Shown piece by piece: positions 11,901 through 23,791 of a DNA stretch of 64,000 nt (position 1 is the stretch's first letter; the number at the start of each line of letters is the position of its first letter). The stretch covers positions 496,001-560,000 of the forward strand of contig JAHGAU010000014.1 of NCBI GenBank assembly GCA_019925105.1, written 5' to 3'. The translations under genes and the position numbers were made by a program. This DNA comes from Niebla homalea. Taxonomy: Eukaryota > Ascomycota > Lecanoromycetes > Lecanorales > Ramalinaceae. A model generated the notes under the pieces. It was not told the origin of the DNA. It did no database searches and worked only from the letters and a program-made list of their open reading frames with translations.

Positions 11901-12909
11901 CACTCTCGAGTCTTCACTCGGCGACCTCAGCCAAACAAAAGTCCCCTCCCGCCTCTTCCACCTGCCCATCCTCTTCAACTCCACAAAGGAAAAAGCGGCG
12001 ATAACCCGCTACATGGAGACGCAACGTCCCTATGCCTCCTACCTGCCCGACAACCTTAGCTTCGTGGCCAAGAACAACGGATTGGAGCGGCACGACCTCA
12101 CCGAAATCCTGCTCACCTCCAAACTCATCGCCGTGAGCGTCGGGTTTTTCGCTGCGCTGCCGCTGTGTTTACCCGTCGATCCCAGGCTGAGGATCAATTG
12201 CCCCAAGATGAATCCGAGCAGGGTGTTCACGCCCGAGGGGCAGGTGAGCTGGGGTGGGAGTTGCATGGCGCTTTACAACGTCGAGTCGCCGGGAGGGTAC
12301 CAACTCACCGGGCTGACGATCCCTGGGGTGGATATCTTGGGCTCCAAGAACGGGTACAGTCTCGAAAGGCCGTGGCTGTTTGAAGATTTCGACCAACTGA
12401 CCTTCTACGAGGTCGGGCAGGAGGAATATGAGCGGGAATTGGCGCTCTTCCACTCAGGCCGGTATGAGTACAAGATCGAAAACACCGTATTCGACATGGC
12501 GGAGCACAACCGCCTCCTCCAATCAACAAAGGGAGAAGTCAAGGCCATGAAGGCGCGCCAGAAGAAAGCGCAAGATTCGATGCAGCAGTACGAGGACGAA
12601 CTGATGGCCAAATGGATGGAGGAGAAAGCTCAGGGGAAGGTGCCGATGAATAAGGTGGAGGCCCTGCTGAGTGACCCGCAGATACAGAAGATCACGAGCC
12701 CGCTGAATGCGAACGTGTGGAAAGTCACTGTCGAGGAGGGCGATCGAGTCACGGAGAATGCGACAGTTGCCATCTTGGAAGCCATGAAGCTCGAGATCTC
12801 GGTCAACGCGGAGCCTGAGCACGCGGGTGGGAAGGTCCAGAAGCTGATTGTCAGGCCCGGGGATGTGGTCAGTGCCGGGGATCCGATTTGCCTCGTGAGG
12901 AGGGAGTAG
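8929..12909 (+). CDS. Biotin-dependent urea-carboxylase-type enzyme (BC-AHS2-AHS1-BCCP)
   Basis: Exons 8929-8999, 9073-9192, 9335-9900 and 9950-12909 give 1238 residues; every junction keeps frame, the first donor being a weak GTCCGA. Domains in order: biotin carboxylase (about 1-450, with LLVANRGEIATRII, the glycine loop KATAGGGGMG near 160 and EMNTRLQVEH near 292); AHS2/KipA-PxpC-like domain (from about 464, GGAYTTVQDYPGR); AHS1/KipI-PxpB-like domain (around 820-1050); and a C-terminal biotinyl domain with LEAMKLEIS near 1195. This is the architecture of stand-alone urea carboxylase (EC 6.3.4.6). The allophanate-hydrolase amidase half found in fungal urea amidolyase Dur1,2 is absent. Because it is paired with a PxpA-like gene, the substrate may be a lactam or another amide rather than urea; that is inference. 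Confidence 0.9.
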
Positions 12910-13709
12910 GTCTGAAGGGAGATTTGGATAGCTGTGCTGGAAATTGAGATTGTACATAAGGGTGGTTTTGAGTCCATGTAAACAGCATCGTCGTCATACT
13001 CGTCATCTACTCATTTCTTTCGTGAACGTATAGTATTCTTTCGCCAGCGGGATCGTCGTTGGCCGATTGATCCTCTACCTTCCTTCTCACGTGATTACCA
13101 ATTACCTCTCCATCTGCATGCCTTCATTTAAATGACCTAAAATCTATCGCTCCAGCGCCAAAAATATCAATGCTCGTCAGCGAGGGTGAGTGCTCTTCGC
13201 CACGAACTCCCACTCAGCAGGTACTCTTGTTGACGATTTCCCTTAGCCGCCTCCCTTGACTGCTCAGTCCTCAGGTCCATTCGTTTCTGACTGTAGATAC
13301 GAGTCATTTCGCTCTACTGCCTGAAGGCAGCTGATGACCTGATCGAGTCTGTGCACCTCCTTGGACAGACAGGGGATCGATGATTCAAGTCCAGCCAGCA
13401 TTATGCCTGATCCTCTGAGCTTTCGGCGAAGAGATCCAGAGAAAGCATTATCCTATCGAGGATCCGCTCGGTGGTGTCAAGGATATAAGGCCTACACATT
13501 AGATCACTTGTGACTCCTCAAATCGCGATCCCTGGTGGCATTCCCGTTGTGCTTTGGCGTCTTTTCCAGTTGTTTGTCCGTCTCTCATTCTAGGGTCTAT
13601 CTCTTCGACTGGAGCCCTCATGTAGCCAGCAGTGAACGCACTTGGACCAACTTTTCCGGTCACTGCTTTGCAAAAGTATTCGTCGTCAACTCGTTACGGG
13701 GACTTCAAA
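12910..13709. other. Intergenic, no gene recognised
   Basis: This is the region downstream of the carboxylase. It carries the 12-mer CATGTAAACAGC at 12975-12986, also found past the LamB/YcsF gene. I see no coding sequence with family resemblance. Confidence 0.4.
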
Positions 13710-15248
13710 TCAGTTTCTGCCGTCTATCGCTCCGCCATACATGATTCCATGCACGCACGCCTCTCCAACGAGTTTGTACGAAGATTCCTCACATGTTCGT
13801 AATATCGGTGGTGCATCAAGTGCGACAATCGCAATGACATCGCACGAATTGTCATCTCTGGCAATCCACACTAGCCTCCCAGAGCCGGTGATACAGGTAC
13901 GCATATTTTTATCGTACCTACAGAACAATTGCTGCACGTGGGTACCCAGGGATACTCCATCTCTCCCCATCTCGGGGAGCCCCAAAATGTGCTGCTCGCG
14001 TTTGACCATGCTGCTACGCTGCAACGGTCGTCCAAATACTGTGCACAGCATTTCGTGACGCACTCCTGAACCTAGTAGCTGGGTCCCTGTCAGGTGCAAG
14101 AGTTTGAAGCCGCCCCTGGACACCAACGGGGCACTGGAAGTCTTTGAGATGCTTTCCGTAGACTGATTGATCCCGAGAAGAATTCTCTCGCGACTGAAGA
14201 ACTGGGGGGCGTATCGGCCATGCCCATTATAAAGATACTAATAACCCCTGCCCCGAGGTCCATATCAAATCAGTTTCCTACTACAATTGCCCCATCTGAG
14301 GTTCAGCGCAGGGTATCATTTGGGGCCTTAGAGTGTAGCGCCATGGAAAAAGGCAGACCCTCGCCCACTTGCATAGTACAACGCTGCTCTGCTCGAGGTA
14401 GGAGTCTGTCCAAACGACGATGTGGGTGCCGCAATCCAATCCAATCGGGGACCTAAGCTACTATCCTATTGGGGACATAAGAAGACTCCTTGCTTTTCGC
14501 TTTGCTTGAACCTGAACATGCGAGTTTTATGGGGTGGAGGGTCTTCTTGACGTAGTGATTTGCAAAATGGGTGTAGACGGTGGCAGTATCTTTGCGGTAG
14601 GTCACTGGGTAAGGCAGCGCATCGACATCTGTCACTAATACTTCCAAGGGCGAACAACAGGCCGCGTGCGTCTGAGCAACGATGTTCTGTCGTCCGCTCC
14701 GGCAGATCAGTCGTATGAATCTTCCCAACATCTTCTGACGCAGGTCTTGGGTACTAGTGGCGAATCTTGTTAACTCCTTGAACTTTTGTGTAGCCACGAT
14801 CTGCAAGAGATTAATCCAAGCTTTAACCTGGTGCCAATCTACCTATAAGCCATACAAACGTGCGTAAGTCTCCGTAGTCCAGCTGATATGACCCGCAGAC
14901 AAATGCCAATCGTTCAGCTGCACGATTCAGAGTCTACAGAACTATTCTCTCTCTCCAAGAGGTGACTGACCCCCTGGTCCATCTTCATTTCGTCGAATAC
15001 CGCAGCGCCATATTTCAATTCCCCAAGCAAATTAGTTTTCTTGTTGCCTCCACACTCCTCAGATCCTTACACACGCGGGGAATAGACTCGAAAGCATTGT
15101 TGACGAGGCTATCACTTGCAGGACCCAGCCAAGCGACCACGCGTTGAGCATTGGAGTAGATCTGATGCATTAGAGGAATTTGTACTGCCTTCTCATCCAA
15201 GTCGTGCTGATCGATGCACACGGCATGAACCCAGATAATTCGATCCAA
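13710..15248 (-). pseudogene. Decayed heterokaryon-incompatibility (HET) domain gene
   Basis: Three pieces on the minus strand fall in the order expected of one HET protein but in separate open frames. Residues encoded at 15248-15015 include IIWVHAVCIDQHDLDEKAVQ, then IYSNAQRVVAWLG, the classic HET-domain core. The piece at 14806-14453 includes DTATVYTHFANHYVKKT, like the region after the HET domain. The piece at 14126-13710 includes YKLVGEACVHGIMYGGA, the typical C-terminus. In between, HET-like stretches are interrupted by stops (around 14300-14330), and the N-terminal Y-x-ALSY-WG motif is not found upstream. HET proteins trigger cell death on non-self recognition. I read this as a pseudogene. 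An intron-rich functional gene is less likely because some stops fall inside conserved stretches without usable splice sites. Confidence 0.6.
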
Positions 15249-16553
15249 TATCGGCCACCGACCTCAGCGTCCCATGTAAATGAGCAAAGTGATACATAGC
15301 TTTACCAATACCCGCACTTGACGTACTGTATCCCTTGCCTGAATACCCGCACAAGCGCCAATCGTGGCCAATTCGGGCGGCTACGACCTTTGCTCGTCTG
15401 AATTGCATAGTGGCCAAAAAAATTGAAGCCATCGTGTCAGAGTCTTGGGATATAGCTTCCGTGAAATGGATCAGGCCACATATGGACCTTTGACCGTCGG
15501 CGATCATCATTTCTCGATAGTCTCGATGCGGTTCTTCCTTGGTAGGCCATTCGGTCTGCAAGCTTGATCCGGAGGCCCAGATGTTTGAACGGTAGCAACG
15601 TCTCTTGGGTGGACCAGGCAGGTTCCAAGCGCACATGTCTAACCGAGGCGACTACTTTCTTCGGTCGAGATAGGAGCCTGAGAGGGTCTCCAAGCAATGA
15701 AACGGATGATGTGACCGACAACTTCGTCCAGCCAGTATCGATTGACAATTCAATATTTGTAACTCCAGTGCTGCCGTTGCCGCCAAAGATCGAAGCCATG
15801 GATGAGGAAGGTTTCAACGTGATGATTATGCGCCATCAGGTAATGCTCCGTCCCGCCCGGCTGCTGCATCATTTCGAAGGCCTCCTTTACCTGTTCTTGC
15901 CGAAGTCTAGCCAGCGTCTCCAGCTTCAAGGACACGCTAATGTGAAGCGAAATTTTGACTGCTTTCCGCCAAAAATCCGTCACCTTGGCACCCATTTGTC
16001 TGCAGACGCACAAGAGTCTAGGAGCCGCAAGCTAATAATTGACATACAGAAGGACAGGTTCCGCGCCGTTGAACTTCTTGGAGCGTCATCGTATGAAGAG
16101 GTAACCATAGAGTTGAACGCGACTCTCCATAGGTAGAGACAGCAATGTTGGCACTGTCTAATCTTGGACCGCTTTGGGAAAATTTGAGGGATACCTTGAG
16201 AAGAATGGCGAGTATACTCAGTCCCATTTGTGTGGCTCATTGTAAGAATTTTCGAAGGAGCTATGGAGCAAATCAGGCAGCCTTTCATGAGCGCCTGCGT
16301 CTGAAGAGGAATCTCAGAACAATGTTCCCGTTAATTCTCTTTCTCTCTGACAAAGGTGGTTTGGAGCCTTTGACGAGTGGCGTATGCAAGGAAAGCCGAA
16401 GGACATCCCGCTTACAGACATCATCCCGCTCTACCATGATCGACAGGACGTGCAGATGAGGTAGCGTATAATAGGCTCCAACTTCACCATCCACCAGCGC
16501 TGTCATCAGCAGGGTTGGTAGAGAGGATACTGCTCTCCGGAAATTATCAACAG
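15249..16553. other. No intact gene; possibly more HET-gene debris
   Basis: Several mutually overlapping short frames exist on both strands, but none resembles a known family. Upstream of the HET core on the minus strand, fragments such as GIGKAMYHFAHLHG could be the worn N-terminal part of the HET domain. I would not call a gene. Confidence 0.3.
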
Positions 16554-18862
16554 TCATGCATCATCCCAACCCCACTGCTTCAAGAGCTGCTGAACGCGAT
16601 CCTCAGTCGACCAGCCCAAGTCATCTTTGATACTTCTCAACAAATCAAGGACAACTTGTCTTTCATTAGTCTGTTCAAAGTAATGACCAGCAACAAACAG
16701 AGGCTGTGTCGAATGGACGCGGACCGAAGCTGGTGGCCTCGCCAGAGCAATGCCACATATCTCATAACAGTGCCTCGTGGCTTCCCTTTCAATAGCTCTG
16801 TAGGAACCAAACCGATCTCCAATCGTGCTTCTCCCTGCCGTCGTTTCATGAGGCTTATTGATCAAAAGCAGGATCCGGGCCATGTGATAATGTTGCATCG
16901 TCGCAGCACACATCGGCATTACATACCAGATTTCCTCAAAGCGGAGGCTTGCATCATGTCTGCAGCCGAGATCCCTGCCCGCGGTCTTAATGCGTGCACT
17001 AGGTTGAAAGGTTGCGGGCAGGCCATTTTGCCAGATCTCGAGCGCCGTTTCGAGAGCACCCCACCTCTGGAGCAGTGATACTTGGCTTTCGCCGACAAGT
17101 CCGACTTCCATTCGTGGGATCTCTGTCTTATCGCCCGCGGGCGTAGGTTCGAAAACCTCTCCGGTTGCCAAGTAATTGCATATGCGGGAGGACAGCCAGA
17201 CCATGGCGTTCGAGAACATGTCTTCCCCCATTGTCTCGCCCTCGAAAACGCCATGTCCCGAACGGTCAGTAGCTACTACATCGCCCTGCTCTGTTAGCTG
17301 AAGACCAGCGTCTCGCCACATCTGTAGGTCTTCCGTATCAAGTCGAGTGTGAGAATCGTTGATAACTAGCCAACGATGAGTCAAGGTGAATTAAGTGGCT
17401 AGCACGTAAAAGAGACTCACACGCTGCAATGTAGTCTTGACGTGCAAAGTTCCAGAATGTTGCCCTTCTCGCAGTAGATGGCTGTCGACGCGGGGAGACT
17501 GTTGCGTAGTAGGACCCAGGCACTTCAATAGGCATCATGCTGTCCTCTACAATGTCAAGCAGTGATTTGGTTCCATTGAGATGACGAGACCATGCGGATC
17601 CGTTATCAGATATAAACTCGTATACACAAAGGATGGCACTTGCTGCTACCACTTCGTCAGAGCGAATCGCATTCTGATCTCGAATTTCTTCCTTCAAAAG
17701 TCCGATGCTCCTGTCGTAGTACAGGGCACCCTCCCACTCCCAATCGACTGCCTGATGGTCAAAATTCTCCATGTGAGCCGAAATGCCCGCTACGCCACCA
17801 TACACGGCCTTCTTGCCTTTGGCCCTGAAGAGCTGTTTCGCTGCATAAGCACATGCAGCATACTTCAAGAGTGGTAGGGACCGAGCCTTGATTGGCACAT
17901 GGTGGGAAAAGTAACAGCCGAGATCGAACAGATCCATCCTTTTGCCGCTTTAGCTGCCTCCTTTTGGCTGCGAGTCTTGATGTGCTAACCATTGCCCCGG
18001 GGTCTCGCTGAAATGTCTAAGGAGATATGCCATTTTATGCTCTGATTCAACTCCACCTTCGGACGGCGTCATGTCACCGGTTGGCATGGTTGCGATTGGT
18101 GGTTTCAGCGGGCTAGCTGAGGCATTTTGCTGCTGTGTTATGCCAGTGCCCAGTGGCGACATCAGGCTTGGATCTATGGGGGAGTCGGCGGTCGGCAGCG
18201 GATTCAAGATGTGATTGAGATTGTGGTTGGGGGCGCTTGGCAACTCAGGTGAGGCGAGATTTTCGGGGCTGTGATCTGGGACTGTCGTTGAGCGTGATGG
18301 ATTCTCGTGGTTGGACGAGGATGAAGGCCGCCCAATCATGTTTGCTGTGGCAGGAGAGTAAAGGGCGGCAGCCGAGAGAGCTTCCAGGCCATGCGCATTG
18401 AGCCCTGAAGGTAGCGGAGACTGTTGGTGTATAGTCCAGGGCTGGCTCTGAGACTGCAAGAATGGAGCATTGTCTTGTGCATGCGTCCTGCCTTGTCCAG
18501 TGGGCGTGCCGACATCATCTGAATAAGGGTCGGTCGTGTTGTAGAAGGTGAGGTCTCGCGGGATGTCCACCCAAGTCGTCGTATTATCGAAGGTGTTTTT
18601 GTAGGCATAAAAGCGGTTGAGGGGCGCTGCGCCATCGCCAGGGGAATTCATGGATGCATTGTGTTGGTGACGGAATGTAATGCCAGTGCTTGGTTGGCAG
18701 TGCCGATTGGCCTTTGAACATTGCCCGCAGATCGGTCTGGTCTCATCGCATTTGAGCTTCCTTTGGCGGCATGTTAAGCTATGATATGGGCAGTGAGCGA
18801 GGTGCTGACGAGAGTGATGCACGCAAACATCATGCCACTTACCAGCCGGTTCGAGACCTCAT
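16554..18862 (-). CDS. Zn2Cys6 fungal transcription factor
   Basis: Four exons, 18862-18843 (20 nt), 18778-17990, 17938-17421 and 17365-16554, keep frame and give 712 residues. The tiny first exon matters: only after splicing does the DNA-binding motif become complete (MRSRTGCLTCRQRKLKCDET continuing to CGQCSKANRHC, six cysteines, residues 7-34). A long Ser/Pro/Asn/Gln-rich linker follows to about residue 265. The rest is a fungal transcription-factor regulatory domain with EVVAASAILCVYEF and, across the third intron, DYIAAFINDSHTRLDTEDLQ, as in Fungal_trans_2 proteins. It is probably a nuclear pathway regulator; nothing identifies its target. It lies next to the HET pseudogene. Confidence 0.88.
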
Positions 18863-19531
18863 GACAAGATCAGATCAATTTCGCTTCTGAGAGCTAGCAA
18901 CTATTGCATATGCATAATGTGAAGAAGGTGATGGAAGAGCAGTAGAGCAAAACATCATAAGCTCTTCTTTTAGGCGCGTAAGCAATTGGTGTGGAACATG
19001 GGTTGTTGAAGGTGGGACAACACCGCCAATGCCAATGCCGGCCAAACCGTGATACGTCACGCCTTCCTCTTTGAGCTTTGGTGTTGTACAAGAAAAAAGG
19101 TCCCTGTCCATGGGAGGATTGTGCATTGCAATTAACGACTGCTTCAAGGAATCGACGGTGTAAATATGCAAAGTATTCATTGTGTCATCATGCCGGCCAC
19201 AAAAGAGGGTATCTCCTAACGCTCAGCAACCAGCCTACTCCAGCGCTGAGATAAAGTTTCGCTCCCCATGATCATCCACCGATTGACTACGTTACTTGTA
19301 CTGTTGTAGGTATGCCTCTATCGTGCGGTGCCGGGCTATTTTCTCCGCTCAGCAGAAGCAACGCCAGATACTGCTTGGGCCTCTTATCACCACTCAGTCA
19401 TCATCCTTCCATCCATGTAGGATAATTCACCCGGCCAGTGGTAAGCGGTTCGCCAATGTGGGAGCAATAGATGAAAAGATCTGCTCTGTTCGTCACGACA
19501 ATTCGTGCTTGCATCAAGTGGTCCTCATGTC
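18863..19531. other. Intergenic, nothing recognised
   Basis: This is the upstream region of the Zn2Cys6 gene and the 3' flank of the proline-rich gene (both minus strand). Short frames here show no family resemblance. Confidence 0.35.
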
Positions 19532-20515
19532 TCAACCACCATCCTCCCAAATCGTTTCCAGATCCAAGTCTCCCCTTCTTTCGGCACCGCATACACTCCA
19601 TCTCTTTCTCTTGTCTCTCGTGCCGCGACCAGAGGCGTCCGAGCTTACGCTCATCCTTCTTCGGCTGACTTCTTCGTTTCGCTCCTCCCTGTCAACGGCT
19701 GCTTTCAACCTTGCAATGCTCTCTGCCTCGGCCTCGTCTTCTGGTGTATCTTCTATGGTATCCAATGACGACACGCTGGGAGATCTAGAACGGACAGAAG
19801 TCGGTGTGGAGGTAGAGGAAGACGACATGGAATAAGAAGCTGGATACGTTTCATTGTATTGGCCGTTGGCCAGGGAAGGAGAAGAAGTGCTCGATCGCAA
19901 CGGAGTCCTCGGTGTGAGAGGCTGAAGCTGGCTCAGTGGACTGGCGGGTCGTCGTCGGCTACGGGGAAAGGTATGGTGTGGTGAGAGTAGCGGCGAAGTT
20001 GGCATAGGTCCGTACAACAACATGTTCTCCCGTGGAGCCACCTCGAGCTCAGCATTCTCAATTATGGTTTGATCAATGTCCAGATCGTTGCCAAAGCTCG
20101 AAAAAGAATCTTCTGAAGGCCTTCGATTGGGGCTTCGATGTCGTCCGCCTAAGCCGAGAGGGGATGCTGGCCGTGGCAAGGGTAGCCGAGCGGTTTCAAT
20201 GGTAGGTGAGGAGTGAGCTCTTGCTATTTGAGGGGCGCGTAGAACAGAGCCTGATGAGTGAGATCGACCGTGGCCTCTCGTAAAGGGTGATCGTGGTCGG
20301 GGTCTGAGAGGAAGAGTTGAGGTCAAGGAGCCTGAGAATGGAGAATGGTTGATTGGATTGTGACTTGTTTCTGGAGTGGTCGCTCTGCGTGGAGTCCTTG
20401 GTTTACAAGGCGGTGAAGGGGCTTTCAGGGCTTCTGTCGTTTCCTCACTGGATATTGGTGGAGGCGGCAGAGGTTTATCCTCCAAGAGAGAGAGGCTCGA
20501 TGGTTCGGGTGTCAT
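19532..20515 (-). CDS. Basic proline/serine-rich disordered protein
   Basis: A single-exon frame of 327 residues. It is almost entirely low complexity: poly-Pro near the start (DKPLPPPP), many SP/RSP/TP dipeptides and RSRRRPASP-type basic patches, with short conserved-looking islands such as NLDIDQTIIENAE-like sequence near residue 145 and the C-terminal RRGDLDLETIWED. The C-terminal acidic motif and general layout recall conserved fungal 'basic proline-rich' proteins of unknown function. The SP-rich composition suggests heavy phosphorylation. No domain, signal peptide or membrane segment is visible. The start is the first ATG of the frame, preceded by an unrelated intergenic sequence. Confidence 0.7.
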   Translation of the reverse strand: MTPEPSSLSLLEDKPLPPPPISSEETTEALKAPSPPCKPRTPRRATTPETSHNPINHSPFSGSLTSTLPLRPRPRSPFTRGHGRSHSSGSVLRAPQIARAHSSPTIETARLPLPRPASPLGLGGRHRSPNRRPSEDSFSSFGNDLDIDQTIIENAELEVAPRENMLLYGPMPTSPLLSPHHTFPRSRRRPASPLSQLQPLTPRTPLRSSTSSPSLANGQYNETYPASYSMSSSSTSTPTSVRSRSPSVSSLDTIEDTPEDEAEAESIARLKAAVDREERNEEVSRRRMSVSSDASGRGTRDKRKRWSVCGAERRGDLDLETIWEDGG

Positions 20516-21218
20516 CTTGGTAGGGGGAATCGGTGATGTTGATTCCTGAGACGATGTTCAATCAACTTGCTGCTGGCGTCAAAAAGTAATACAATCGGCC
20601 CCCATGTGAGTTAAGCGATGTGTGTTGCACCGAGAAAGTAGCGAAACTTCCAATAAGAGCGGCCCAGCTCCCACCGCTCCTGCTGCACGCGAAGTAGGGA
20701 ACAAAGACAGCGCTCGACCTGCTTCGTTATATCAGCCGAAGAAAGGGTTCAGTCAGCCGAGAGCGCACGAGGTGCGCCAATCGATCGACCTAACGAATAT
20801 CGAATGTTCGGTGAAGTCCACTGGGGGGCGTTATGTACTCACGTACCTTTGGTCAGCAGAATGCAGGTCCAATGATCTTTCGACCCCCACATGACCCACC
20901 GGAACCCCTCAACGAGCAACGTTTTGAGTAAGCGCCCCTAGGGGGTTTTCTGGCGCTACGGACGCTCCCTTCTCTCTGGCTCGCCGTAAGATTTACCCGA
21001 AGCCACACTGTCCACCCTGTCCACTTGGTAGTTGGTTCAGATTATCGGAATGTGGGGATCATTACGAGGCCTTTATTGATATGCACTGACCATAAATGAA
21101 ATGCGATATATTTCAATTGAAATAGATCGATCTATCCGATCAAGCAAAGCATGAGTCTATCAAATATCGGCTTTCCTGATCCAAAGATCCCTGGGGTATT
21201 CGCGCATTCTATAATCGA
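20516..21218. other. Intergenic, nothing recognised
   Basis: This region contains the promoter of the proline-rich gene and the 3' end of the HAD hydrolase gene (both minus strand). A short G/C palindrome around CCCCTAGGGG occurs near 20935-20946. No gene or RNA was seen. Confidence 0.35.
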
Positions 21219-22606
21219 TTACTCCTCGATGACAGAGTCACCATTAGTCATTATGTGTTCCGTTGCCTTTGTCTTTTCCGCTTTGACAATTTCTCGCTTG
21301 ATGCCGTGCAAGACGGCATCGAGTACCGTGTCCACGGTAGCTTTGGGGACGAATCGAGGCTTTGTCCCTTCTTTGAAGACACCCGTCCGAACCAATATCG
21401 AATACCAGTTGTTCTCCGATAGGGGCGATTCGTTGTATTCGTTGGTTCCACGGACATCACTCTCCGGCGTGTCTCCGATAAAGTAAACTGTCTCTGGTGG
21501 CTTGTTGATCCCATGGGTATCTTTCCTCCACTGCTGCAGTAGCCTCGTTGCGAATTGAAATGTGCCGATCTGCGGTTTGCCGAAAGCTGTCGAAACGAGG
21601 TCCTTGCCTGTTAGTGCCTTGAACATGGCTTCCAGAGAAGCTCGCAGGGCGCCCATGCCAAGCCGTGAGAGATCGTGTGACGTTGACCAGACGATATCAT
21701 TGTGCGAAAAGTAGATAGGAGGCCCTTCATCAAAGGTCTCTGAACGTGTGCCAAGCCTGCCATTCTTGGACATGAGCAGATCGAGAATGATCTGTTGATC
21801 GCCAGCCCAATCCCTAGAGTCAGCAAAGACGAAGATGGCGTCAATGTCATGCTCCCCAAAATTTCGGACCCGAGAGTTCTTGGTTTCCTCGTCTGTCAAT
21901 TTGCGGAATGGTGTGGTGTTCTTGTTGTCTTTGATAATGTCGCCTGGGGTGATCACATCCTCGAAACCGTAGCCTTCAGCGACAACGCGGCACTTCTCAC
22001 CCTCGCCACCAACCACGAGTACTGATTTGTATTTTGCTGCCATCTCTTTCATAGGGGTGTGCCCACAAATAAATTGTCCAGGCGAGATTTCAAGCTCGAG
22101 TTGCCGGCTCAGGTCAAGGCATCTCTCCTGCTCCGTCTTTCCGCCACCATTTGTCACGAATATATAAGGACTGTGATTTGTCAGTACTGGTGATTACATA
22201 AGTCTTGAAAGACTCACATCTTCAGACCCAGGCCATTCTTCCCGTTGAGGACCTTCATAGCCTCAATAGCCTCTGGAATGGGCTTGCCTCCCCGGATCAA
22301 GACCCCATCGATATCGAAGGCAAAAGCATACGAATCTGTAACTTCTGTTTCTGGGGGTGTGCCAGGCGTTGAAATGGTGCTGTCCGTGGATGTGATTTTC
22401 TCCAAACGATGCTTGGCCATTTCCATGGCCGCAGCGGTTTCGTGCGCATCTCCTGGGTTGTCTACTTGACCTGGTGGCACGACAATAGTAGGCCCGAGAT
22501 TCAGGTCATCGGATTGTGCCGTAGCTGAAGAGAGGCGTCTGATGCCAGGTCTTTCGGACTTTGAGGCGAGGAAACCATTGATTCCATTTGTGTGCGTGTT
22601 AGACAT
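21219..22606 (-). CDS. HAD-superfamily hydrolase, CECR5/YKR070W type
   Basis: Exons 22606-22218 and 22170-21219 join in frame and give 446 residues. After a Ser/Thr-rich leader of about 95 residues comes the HAD motif I, FAFDIDGVLIRGG, with the nucleophilic and acid/base aspartates of DxDG. The intron falls just before motif II (YIFVTNGGGKTEQERC). The later FGKPQIGTFQFA and YFIGDTPESDVRGTNEYN supply the lysine and the final acidic motif. The order and the cap insertion are those of class IIA HAD proteins related to human CECR5/HDHD5 and yeast YKR070W, which are probably mitochondrial phosphatases of unknown substrate. All catalytic motifs look intact. A cleavable mitochondrial presequence is not obvious. 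Confidence 0.88.
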
Positions 22607-23791
22607 GATAGGAAAGGGGCTCGTAGACCGGATGGTACTTCAGTGACGGAGTGCGAGGCTCCTTTCGTAGGGATAAAGTCTGGTCGTTTTGAATCTGGTA
22701 TCTTCTGATCTAAGGAAAAAACATGTATACAAGGAAGATGGAGTTAGGAAGCAAGAACGGGGTGCGTTGAGCTGAAAATAGCAGAGATTGAGACGATCTT
22801 CCCACTGTCAAAGGTGGAACCTTCTCGACCCTTGATGGCGAATATACTTTCTGCGTACAGAGAGAGAATTGCAGGAGGCAGAGGGAAGTGTTTAAGTACA
22901 CAATGGGTAACCACGGTCATGACATGGACATAAATACCAAAATTGCAACAGTAGCGTGCTCCAACAACTCAGCTTATCCATCGTCTGGAGGTTGCGCTCA
23001 GGCAACTCGGCCCTACTCTGGGCAGCAACAGTGGCTGATTCCACCATTCACACGTGCTGACATAAATGATGGCCGGACCATACGGTTAGAAGTGGGTCAC
23101 TACCCTTTGTTGTTGACCTTGTGTTAAACATGCCTGCAGAAGTGATCCGAGGTCTTTCACGAGAAGTGGAGGGAGGTCTTTGTTTGTGCCCCTCTCGGGG
23201 AAGCGGTTGCAAGGGAGGCACTGTCTCGTGATTCGCTGGCATCCTATGATAGTCAACGCTCGCCTGAGGCTTATTCTTTGGGCAAGAAAATTCGCCGGCT
23301 TGCGGTTTCTGGTAAATCGAGTTTGCACCACGTGACTGCTGCTGATTGACGGGTCCGGAGCATCTACAATTAAACTTGCATGTATTTCTCCAGGAACGCT
23401 ACGGGCACCACGGGTACCAAAGGACCTGACAACAAGCCTAGTCGGTGATCTCCGCTCAATAATCCGTACATTGAAGATTCATTGTCCAATTCTCAATTCA
23501 AGAATTCATGGTGCTGAGTCGTGAACTCTCAAATGCTGATGAAAGGGAGATATATTCGTACCATATTGTGATAACTGTGATTCCCACCATGTGCTTTCTC
23601 TCTTTGTTTCCGCCGTGATACGGAGACATCAAGAAGAGAAATGATATTCAGTATGGTCACGAAGGTCAATTGCATCGGCAAGTGGGAGTTATAGGGGCTT
23701 GTGACTGCATAAGTTCCATGCTCATGAGAACGCTCTAAAGTATGTACACTTGCTGACTGGCGGTAACAACATTATCCCTGTAACAAACATT
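22607..23791. other. Intergenic, nothing recognised
   Basis: About 1.2 kb between the start of the HAD gene and the 3' end of QCR8, both on the minus strand. Short open frames on both strands lack any family resemblance. No repeats or RNA genes were recognised. Confidence 0.35.

Noticed and set aside
15564..16136. A 190-residue open frame on the plus strand near the HET remnant
   Set aside because: It has no family resemblance or splice support and overlaps several equally long frames on the other strand; the area looks like decayed sequence.
16515..17078. A 187-residue plus-strand frame opposite the Zn2Cys6 gene
   Set aside because: It is antisense to exon 4 of a gene whose four-exon model keeps frame and family motifs.
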